A DNA stretch of 54,197 nucleotides from contig JAQQAP010000030.1 in the NCBI GenBank assembly GCA_028533045.1, positions 1-54,197 of the forward strand. Reading direction: 5' to 3'. Position 1 is the stretch's first letter. Each line of letters opens with the position of its first letter. The DNA comes from Spirochaetales bacterium (GTDB lineage Bacteria > Spirochaetota > Spirochaetia > DSM-2461). This document shows, one piece after another, positions 49,809-54,197 of the stretch. The notes beneath the pieces were generated by a model. The model was not told where the DNA came from, ran no database searches, and saw nothing but the letters and a program-made list of their open reading frames with translations. The translations under genes were made by a program, and so were the position numbers.

Positions 49809-50609
49809 TCATAAAGGACTTTTAATACTATTCAATCTGCTTTCTGCCACATGTAGATAAATCATAGTTGTGTTAACTGATGAGTGGCCTAGAAAGTTCT
49901 TAATCGATTTTACATCTGTCCCATTTTCCATAAGATGTGTGGCAAAGGAATGACGTAATGTATGGCAGGTGGCCTTACCATCCAGACCCGTCTTTAAGCA
50001 TGCCTTTTCAAATACAATCTGTAAGGTTCTAACGGTTAATTTTCTTCCTGTATAGCCCTTAAATAGATATTCCCTAGGTGACCTTTCCCCAATCAAATAT
50101 TCCAAATTATCCTTAAGAGAAGGAGAAAGCAAAGTAATTCGGTCTTTCCCTCCCTTTCCGCCCCTTACGGTAAGCGTAAAAGAGTCAAAGTCCAAATCGC
50201 GTATACGAAGGTTCACAACCTCACTGACCCTAAGTCCCGAACCATAAAGCATAGCAATCATTGTCCGGTGCTGAACATTTCTAATGGCTCCAAGAATCTT
50301 CATAATATCATTTTTACAAAGGACTCGTGGTAAACCGGACAATTTCCTTGAGTTATCCAGGGAATAGGGACATTCTCTTCTAATAACCAAACGGTAAAAA
50401 GTTTTGATAGAAGCATAACAGATTCTAACCGTAGCAGGATGATTTTCATGTCGTTTTAAAAACTGGAAAATCCTTTCCCCTTTATCATAACTGGTTTCCG
50501 TTGTGAATTTTTCAAACTTCTCGAAGTAATAAAGGTAGGCCTTAATCGTTTTGGGACTGTAATTCCGAATCTTTAATTCCGTTCTAAAACGTTCATAGTA
50601 ATAGGTCAT
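49809..50609 (-). CDS. tyrosine recombinase at the integron integrase position
   Basis: The 266-residue protein has a full tyrosine-recombinase active site: R127 (GSGLRVSE), K155 (GGKGGKDR), H216 and R219 (CHTLRHSF), H242 (LGHSS) and Y251 (TTMIYLHV). It stands divergent to an attC cassette array, as an integron integrase (IntI) does, but it lacks the extra helix-containing segment (ending near WQxVFP in IntI) expected between about residues 165 and 185, and is shorter than IntI (about 320-340). It may be a divergent integrase or a Xer/phage-like recombinase that sits beside the array. An AAAGGAG site lies 7 nt before the ATG. Confidence 0.9.
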   Translation of the reverse strand: MTYYYERFRTELKIRNYSPKTIKAYLYYFEKFEKFTTETSYDKGERIFQFLKRHENHPATVRICYASIKTFYRLVIRRECPYSLDNSRKLSGLPRVLCKNDIMKILGAIRNVQHRTMIAMLYGSGLRVSEVVNLRIRDLDFDSFTLTVRGGKGGKDRITLLSPSLKDNLEYLIGERSPREYLFKGYTGRKLTVRTLQIVFEKACLKTGLDGKATCHTLRHSFATHLMENGTDVKSIKNFLGHSSVNTTMIYLHVAESRLNSIKSPL

Positions 50610-50637
50610 TATTTTTCTCCTTTACTATAAAGGCGCA

Positions 50638-50665
50638 GTTTTTTTGCCATTTCATGCAAAAAAAC
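50638..50665. promoter_or_regulatory. palindromic operator-like site between recombinase and array
   Basis: GTTTTTTTGC (50638-50647) and GCAAAAAAAC (50656-50665) are perfect 10-bp inverted repeats around CATTTCAT. The site lies 28 bp upstream of the recombinase ATG and just upstream of a TATAAT box facing the cassettes, so a bound protein could control both. Confidence 0.5.
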
Positions 50666-50677
50666 AGAAAATGATGG

Positions 50678-50683
50678 TATAAT
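50678..50683 (+). promoter_or_regulatory. possible cassette promoter (Pc-like) -10 box
   Basis: A consensus TATAAT faces the array from the position where integrons have Pc. No good -35 box lies 16-18 bp upstream, so activity may need an activator. A second TATAAT at 50737-50742 lies inside the first cassette. Confidence 0.35.
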
Positions 50684-50715
50684 TTTTAAGGGATTACGAA
50701 ATTCATGTAATATGA

Positions 50716-50722
50716 GTTACCC
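50716..50722 (+). other. attI-like junction with first cassette
   Basis: GTTACCC marks the left end of cassette 1. Its identity is deduced because the 20 bp from 50716 are repeated inverted (18 of 20) at 51308-51327, just before the first attC, as in the other cassettes. The recombination point would be after the G at 50716. Confidence 0.6.
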
Positions 50723-50756
50723 GTTATCATTTGGCTTATAATATTTATTTTGATCA

Positions 50757-50774
50757 TTCGCCATCCTTGGCTCA
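50757..50774 (+). repeat. TTCGCCATCCTTGGCTCA repeat, copy 1
   Basis: This 18-bp sequence lies directly before the ribosome site of the cassette 1 gene. An exact copy is at 53759-53776 after the cassette 5 gene, and a related hairpin is at 53052-53071 before that gene. Confidence 0.6.
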
Positions 50775-50786
50775 TTGGGAGGGATT

Positions 50787-51257
50787 TTGAACTTATCTGA
50801 ATATGATGATAAAGATTTATTGAGATTAAATTCTAGGATTCTGAAGGAATTAAAATCAAGAGGAATTATTAGAACATTTAATAATCCTTTAGGTGATTAT
50901 ACGGAGTGGCTTGTTTCAACGCGGTTAGATTATACGCTTGAAAATAATTCCAAGGCTGGTTTCGATGCAACCTCCAAAACTGGAGAAAGAATTCAGATCA
51001 AGGGTAGAAGAGTAACGCCAACTAACAATTCTCGGCAATTAAGTGCGATTAGAAATTTAAGCTCAAAGGATTTTGATATTCTCGCCGCAGTTATTTTTGA
51101 TGAAGATTATAATGTAATCGAAGCCAAAATGATTCCTCAGGAAATAATCCATGAATACGCTAATTATAGAGAGCATGTCAACGCTCACATTCTGATCCTG
51201 AAAGGTGATATTCTTAGTGATAATAGGATAAAAGATATTAAAAAAGACTTAATATAA
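50787..51257 (+). CDS. cassette 1: DUF6998-like PD-(D/E)XK-type protein
   Basis: The 156-residue protein starts at TTG 50787, just after GGGAGGG. It has LKSRGIIRTFNNPLGDYTEWLV, then FDATSKTGERIQIKGRR and TPTNNSRQLSAIRNL. The E...D...QIKG pattern is that of restriction-like PD-(D/E)XK folds and matches the DUF6998 family as I remember it. It may bind or cut DNA, but no activity is shown; relatives occur in cassettes and in core genomes. A terminator-like hairpin follows at 51264-51291. Confidence 0.72.
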   Translation: MNLSEYDDKDLLRLNSRILKELKSRGIIRTFNNPLGDYTEWLVSTRLDYTLENNSKAGFDATSKTGERIQIKGRRVTPTNNSRQLSAIRNLSSKDFDILAAVIFDEDYNVIEAKMIPQEIIHEYANYREHVNAHILILKGDILSDNRIKDIKKDLI

Positions 51258-51263
51258 GTATTG

Positions 51264-51291
51264 TTAAAAAGTACTTCCGTGTACTTTTTAA
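51264..51291 (+). terminator. terminator of the cassette 1 gene
   Basis: TTAAAAAGTAC (51264-51274) and GTACTTTTTAA (51281-51291) are perfect inverted repeats with a six-base loop and a T-run in the 3' arm. Confidence 0.65.
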
Positions 51292-51323
51292 GGAGATAAA
51301 CGCTGCCGCCAAATAACAACGGG

Positions 51324-51465
51324 TAACAGCAAATATGCGGTTCCGCCTTCGGCTTCACCCAAATTGCCAGTGACAAATCCAGCAAAAAGTATGTTATACT
51401 TTTTCCATTATTTATCAACCCCTGCGGGGTAGCTGGCAACTTCGCATATTCGCGAAACGTTAGAT
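51324..51465 (+). repeat. attC site of cassette 1
   Basis: The 142-bp site runs from TAAC (R'' GGGTAAC) to GTTAGAT. The outer stem pairs GCAAATATGCG with CGCATATTCGC, and a middle stem pairs TTGCCAG with CTGGCAA. An extra hairpin AAAAAGTAT-GTT-ATACTTTTT (51384-51404) lies in the variable loop. Confidence 0.8.
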
Positions 51466-51509
51466 CTAATTTTGATTTCAAAAATATAAACCGTGTTCAA
51501 GGAAATTTT

Positions 51510-51875
51510 ATGCTGTGTGAAAACTGGAAAGGATGCTTTGTTTCTGAATCATTGAAAAATCCAAAAATATTGAATGAGTTATCATGCTATAAAATTAAGA
51601 TAACAGGACCTAATCTTCCAATTGATGAAAAAGGTACTTTAGGACGGTGGCATATGTACTGGATTGAAACACCAAATCCTCCTATCGAATTATTTAAGGG
51701 AAATATGCTCTATAACTGGTATGGACATTTTTGGAAGGAAAACGAAATCATTGCCATTTTTGAAGGCGCAGTTTTCACATTAAATAAAAACGATAAGGAA
51801 ACATGGAAGGATGCAATTGAATATGGGAAGTCACAAGGAATTCTTGAAACACAGCTTGATTTTCTAACTGATTGA
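51510..51875 (+). CDS. cassette 2: unknown protein
   Basis: The 121-residue soluble protein is rich in Trp, Tyr and Asn (RWHMYWIETPNPPIELFKGNMLYNWYGHFWKENE). I do not recognise a family. AAGGA lies 6 nt before the ATG. The stop codon overlaps the inner end of the cassette's right terminal repeat. Confidence 0.6.
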   Translation: MLCENWKGCFVSESLKNPKILNELSCYKIKITGPNLPIDEKGTLGRWHMYWIETPNPPIELFKGNMLYNWYGHFWKENEIIAIFEGAVFTLNKNDKETWKDAIEYGKSQGILETQLDFLTD

Positions 51876-51890
51876 AATCAAAACTAAATC

Positions 51891-51979
51891 TAACAGCGAA
51901 TCATGTGCTCCGCTTCGCTACGGGCTTCGCCTAATTTACCACTTCGTGGTAAACTACACATATTCGCGGAACGTTAGAT
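51891..51979 (+). repeat. attC site of cassette 2
   Basis: The 89-bp site has R'' ATCTAAC (51888-51894) and R' GTTAGAT (51973-51979). GCGAATCATGTG pairs with CACATATTCGC, leaving one base unpaired, the type of extrahelical base that marks attC strand choice. The centre holds TTTACCAC-TTC-GTGGTAAA. Confidence 0.88.
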
Positions 51980-52000
51980 GTCAAAAAAATTGAGGTTGAT

Positions 52001-52504
52001 ATGAAAAAATATTTTTTATACTTTATCTTAATCTGTATTATACCTGTATCTCTTTTTTCACAGTCATTTGATTTCATGGAATTTTATTACAAACCATTTA
52101 TTGATAAGTCTATAACTATTCCTCCTGTTTTTACTGACTCACTTGAAGCAATTGAACACAATATTTTCCAACTTTACTCTAAGCAAGATGGGATTGTAAA
52201 AAATATTTTTTTCAGAACAGAAAATGTTGGAATAATATATAAGTCATCTAAATACACAGTTGAATATGTTCAAGGGAGTGGTGGTACTTATTATCGAGAG
52301 AGAATAGTTTTTGACGCTGAAGAACTAAATCTTAAATATGATATTAGTATTGGTATGGATGTTGGCTATCTACGAGAAATCCTTAAAGACGAAGATATTT
52401 CAGAGAATGAATATATTATTTCAACATCATATGAAGACATACATATTTTCTTCTATTTTGCTAATAATAAAATCGATAAGATTGAGTTCTTAAGAGGGGA
52501 TTAA
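52001..52504 (+). CDS. cassette 3: exported protein of unknown function
   Basis: The 167-residue protein has a clear signal peptide (KKYFLYFILICIIPVSLFSQ). The mature part is acidic with strand-rich segments (YTVEYVQGSGGTYYRERIVF, IHIFFYFANNKIDKIEFL). No family is recognised. GAGG lies 5 nt before the ATG. Confidence 0.65.
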   Translation: MKKYFLYFILICIIPVSLFSQSFDFMEFYYKPFIDKSITIPPVFTDSLEAIEHNIFQLYSKQDGIVKNIFFRTENVGIIYKSSKYTVEYVQGSGGTYYRERIVFDAEELNLKYDISIGMDVGYLREILKDEDISENEYIISTSYEDIHIFFYFANNKIDKIEFLRGD

Positions 52505-52526
52505 TTTACGCAATTTTTTCGACATC

Positions 52527-52614
52527 TAACAGACAATATATGCTCCGTTTCACTCCGGGCTTCGCCAAATCTCCCACTTCGTGGTAGACTTCATATATTG
52601 TCGGAACGTTAAGT
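52527..52614 (+). repeat. attC site of cassette 3
   Basis: The 88-bp site has R'' ATCTAAC and R' GTTAAGT (52608-52614). GACAATATATG pairs with CATATATTGTC, and CCACTTCGTGG forms the inner hairpin. Confidence 0.87.
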
Positions 52615-53011
52615 GAAATGAGCTGCATGTCGCTTTCTTAATCCTATGAGAAGGATCACTGTTTAAGCTTTAAAGGTTGAATCATTTTGTTGTAGTAATT
52701 TTCTTTAGCTTTTTTCTGTGGTGCACTTGGGGTTTCCCATGGTGTCGCAAAGAAGTCCGGGACTTTTTGCTAAAACGGGAATGAACAATGTTTTTGTGGC
52801 GTTTAGATTCACAAAAAATTACTTCAAATCCTGTAGCGAACCTTTAAAGGAAAGCTTTGAGCAATAAAGCTGTTCTATTGTGGGGTGGGGGGGCATAAAG
52901 CTCTATTCAGCTCACTTCACTTAACAGCGGCTATATGCTCCGCTTGTTACACAAGCTCCGGGCTTCGCCTAATTTACCACTTCGTGGTAAACTACATATA
53001 ACCGCGAGACG
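52609..53011 (+). mobile_element. cassette 4: mainly non-coding, self-complementary
   Basis: The 403-bp cassette has no frame over 42 codons with a good start. Inside its 18-bp terminal repeats it has further inverted repeats in nested order: CTTTAAAGGTT (52668-52678) with 52839-52849, TGTAGTAATTTT (52691-52702) with 52815-52826 (11 of 12), and TTTAGC (52704-52709) with 52769-52774. It may encode a structured RNA or be a folded DNA element. Confidence 0.6.
52739..52867 (+). CDS. possible 42-residue protein in cassette 4
   Basis: The frame starts ATGGTGTCGCAA, has GGGG 6 nt upstream, and encodes a basic peptide containing NNVFVAFRFTKNYFKS. Its position overlaps the loop of the nested repeats. 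There is no family match; it may be chance. Confidence 0.25.
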   Translation: MVSQRSPGLFAKTGMNNVFVAFRFTKNYFKSCSEPLKESFEQ

Positions 53012-53017
53012 TTAGAA
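52922..53017 (+). repeat. attC site of cassette 4
   Basis: The 96-bp site has R'' ACTTAAC (52919-52925) and R' GTTAGAA (53011-53017, last base off consensus). GCGGCTATATG pairs with CATATAACCGC, with an extra base, and TTTACCACTTCGTGGTAAA forms the centre. Confidence 0.87.
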
Positions 53018-53051
53018 GAAACAAGCGTCTATCAATTACTTATTTGAAAGA

Positions 53052-53071
53052 ATGAGCCGTCCATGGCTCAT
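53052..53071 (+). repeat. ATGAGCC hairpin before the cassette 5 gene
   Basis: ATGAGCC (53052-53058) and GGCTCAT (53065-53071) are inverted repeats. The right half, TCCATGGCTCA, differs at one base from the copies at 50764-50774 and 53766-53776. Confidence 0.55.
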
Positions 53072-53088
53072 AATAGGAAAAAGATTTA

Positions 53089-53751
53089 ATGAGTATCCAT
53101 GATAATTCAATTGAAGTTACATCAAAAGAAAAAGTTAACTATAGATTGTTCTTACCCAAATCATATCAGGATAATGAGGAATCAAAATGGCCGCTTATTT
53201 TGTATTTACATGGCGCAGGTGAACGTGGGACTGACCAAATAAAACTAAGAAAATATGGACTATTCCCATTTATTGAATCGAAAGCTGATTTCCCTTTTGT
53301 AGTATTAGCTCCTTTATGTCCTAAGGGAGAAGTCTGGGATTTTCAGTATAAAAATATAATGAATTTGCTTGATCAGATTCAAACAGATTATTCTATAGAC
53401 TCTAACCGGATTTATCTTACAGGGATGAGTATGGGAGGACAAGCTACTTGGAACTTTGCGATTTATAACCCATCTCGATTTGCTGCAATTGCACCAGTTT
53501 GTGGTTGTATTGCAAGCCCGAACACTTGTAAAAAATTAAGTAAAGTTCCAATTTGGACTTTTCATGGTAAAAAGGATCAAGCAATCCCTTTTGAGGAAAC
53601 TCAAAAAATCGTTGATATATTAAGTCCACTGAACCCTAACTTAAAATTTTCAGTTTATGAGGTAAATGGACATGAAGTTTGTACCATGGCTTATGAGGAT
53701 TTGGACTTATATGAATGGTTATTGGAGCAGAAAAAGAATCTAATTGAATAG
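53089..53751 (+). CDS. cassette 5: alpha/beta hydrolase (esterase-like)
   Basis: The 220-residue protein has the alpha/beta-hydrolase features: oxyanion region LILYLHGAGERG, nucleophile elbow GMSMGG (S114), acid D163 in FHGKKDQAIPF and H195 in VNGHEV. It resembles the phospholipase/carboxylesterase and dienelactone hydrolase-like groups with a C-terminal family peptide. No signal peptide is present. Hydrolases of this type are common cassette cargo. A weak AGGA site precedes the ATG. Confidence 0.82.
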   Translation: MSIHDNSIEVTSKEKVNYRLFLPKSYQDNEESKWPLILYLHGAGERGTDQIKLRKYGLFPFIESKADFPFVVLAPLCPKGEVWDFQYKNIMNLLDQIQTDYSIDSNRIYLTGMSMGGQATWNFAIYNPSRFAAIAPVCGCIASPNTCKKLSKVPIWTFHGKKDQAIPFEETQKIVDILSPLNPNLKFSVYEVNGHEVCTMAYEDLDLYEWLLEQKKNLIE

Positions 53752-53758
53752 ATTTCCG

Positions 53759-53776
53759 TTCGCCATCCTTGGCTCA
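53759..53776 (+). repeat. TTCGCCATCCTTGGCTCA repeat, copy 2
   Basis: This is an exact copy of 50757-50774, placed just after the hydrolase stop and before the right end of cassette 5. Confidence 0.6.
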
Positions 53777-53808
53777 CTCAATAATGACAATCCGACGCTT
53801 AATTCTTC

Positions 53809-54071
53809 TAACGGCGTCTATATGCTCCGCTTCGCTCCGGGCTTCGCCAAATTTAAATCAAAAAGAATTACAGCATAAATGAGAAATTGTACGCTATAAT
53901 AGATTCTATACAACAATAAAATGCTACGGCCATGGCTATCGTCACGGTTTCTGCTTGCGCAAAAACCGCGCCAACTTTGCGCCATGCCGCAGATTTTGGC
54001 GTTGTATAGAAATCAGCATATGCAAGCACGTGTTTTTGATTTAAACTTCATATAAACGCGAAACGTTAAGT
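53809..54071 (+). repeat. oversized attC site of cassette 5
   Basis: The 263-bp site starts TAAC (R'' TTCTAAC) and ends R' GTTAAGT (54065-54071). The outer part matches the other attC sites. The usual central hairpin is replaced by an insert bounded by TTTAAATCAAAAA (53852-53864) and its complement (54033-54045). Within it TTCTATACAAC (53904-53914) and GTTGTATAGAA (54001-54011) bound another palindromic block, GC-richer, that ends GGCGTTGTAT and resembles a second attC. Confidence 0.75.
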
Positions 54072-54197
54072 GAAATGAGCTGCTTGAAGCTTTTTTAATG
54101 CCTGGAGCTTTGCCTTTGAGATTTGGGTTTCAGTTTTGGCGCTTTAAAGCTTTGGGGGAGATACAATAGCTTTTGTTTTTTTAAAAGTTTTTTGCTA
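54066..54197 (+). mobile_element. cassette 6, left end only
   Basis: The cassette begins with the same 18 bp as cassette 4 (TTAAGTGAAATGAGCTGC). The 126 bp visible beyond the attC contain no convincing coding start. The window ends inside it. Confidence 0.6.

Larger units (their letters stand above)
50716..54197 (+). mobile_element. integron cassette array (five complete cassettes and the start of a sixth)
   Basis: Cassette limits by G/TT position are 50717-51459, 51460-51973, 51974-52608, 52609-53011, 53012-54065 and 54066 onward. Each complete one ends in an attC-like site with an R'' box ending AAC and an R' box beginning GTT. The attC interiors share TATGCTCCG, CGGGCTTCGCC and a TTACCACTTCGTGGTAA hairpin, so they are one family. 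The cassette-borne genes are AT-rich compared with the core genome, and all face the same way. Each cassette also has 18-23 bp terminal inverted repeats. The array runs off the end of the window. Confidence 0.88.

Noticed and set aside
51384..51404. Second transcription terminator in cassette 1
   Set aside because: The AAAAAGTAT/ATACTTTTT hairpin lies in the variable loop of attC1 and is better explained as part of the folded site.
49601..54197. CRISPR array in the repeat-rich end of the window
   Set aside because: Repeats are 88-263 bp imperfect palindromes separated by genes of 400-1050 bp, which is integron, not CRISPR, organisation.
1..54197. tRNA genes
   Set aside because: I looked through the intergenic spacers for cloverleaf patterns with TTCGANTC-type loops and found none.

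Overview
The window looks like chromosome of a free-living member of the Spirochaetes. The evidence is protein-level family resemblance (STAS/RsbW pair, TM1266-type regulator, GldF/GldG-like exporter, HU/DUF4469 protein, several long spirochaete-style conserved hypotheticals), not a marker-gene comparison, so the genus is left open. It opens at the end of an rRNA operon (5S at 11-124). Most of the window (about 0.2-49.6 kb) is densely packed core genome with short or negative intergenic distances.

Layout. 0.2-9.6 kb: exported protein, anti-sigma switch (STAS plus RsbW-like), TRIC-like channel, Lon, RlmN, TM1266-like regulator, thioredoxin, RadC and a three-PAS hybrid kinase. 9.6-13.9 kb: an MMPL/RND exporter, LolA-like periplasmic protein and outer-membrane barrel that look like one envelope transport system. 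13.9-28.8 kb: Cys-rich PAS kinase, EamA transporter, lipoate ligase, polysaccharide deacetylase, RecC, GpsA, lipoprotein, RNase Z, a GldA/GldFG/DUF4340-type ABC system and HtrA. 28.9-31.0 kb: a tight, more AT-rich run of small accessory genes (deleted GrpB remnant, ProC-like, nucleoside deoxyribosyltransferase-like, Phd/YefM antitoxin, YkvA). 31.0-33.6 kb: divergent ilvC/ilvY with a 142-bp palindromic leader in front of ilvC. 33.6-49.6 kb: ModF-like ATPase, aconitase, HD-GYP, ExoIII, RlmB, EamA, PlsC, a large unknown protein, a NusG-II/Gx/CbiQ-like transport operon, RluA, Era, ParA, ParB and an HU-like protein.

From 49.6 kb to the end the DNA is AT-rich and accessory: a chromosomal integron-like array. 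A 266-aa tyrosine recombinase on the minus strand is followed by an attI-like junction (GTT at 50716) and at least five complete cassettes plus the start of a sixth, each complete cassette ending in an attC-like folded repeat. Cassettes carry a DUF6998-like PD-(D/E)XK-type protein, an unknown protein, an exported protein, a mostly non-coding insert, and an alpha/beta hydrolase.

The most interesting points are: (1) each complete cassette has 18-23 bp imperfect terminal inverted repeats, well beyond the 7-bp R boxes, and all seven transition mismatches become G-T wobbles on the minus (normally recombining) strand; (2) the recombinase lacks the extra segment that defines IntI; (3) about ten genes have a sigma70-like promoter whose -10 box ends only 5-8 nt before the ATG, suggesting widespread leaderless mRNAs, including two tightly overlapping divergent promoter pairs; (4) the ilvC leader palindrome; and (5) a Phd/YefM antitoxin overlapping a deoxyribosyltransferase-like gene where a toxin is expected. 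All calls are from reading the sequence; no database search was run.
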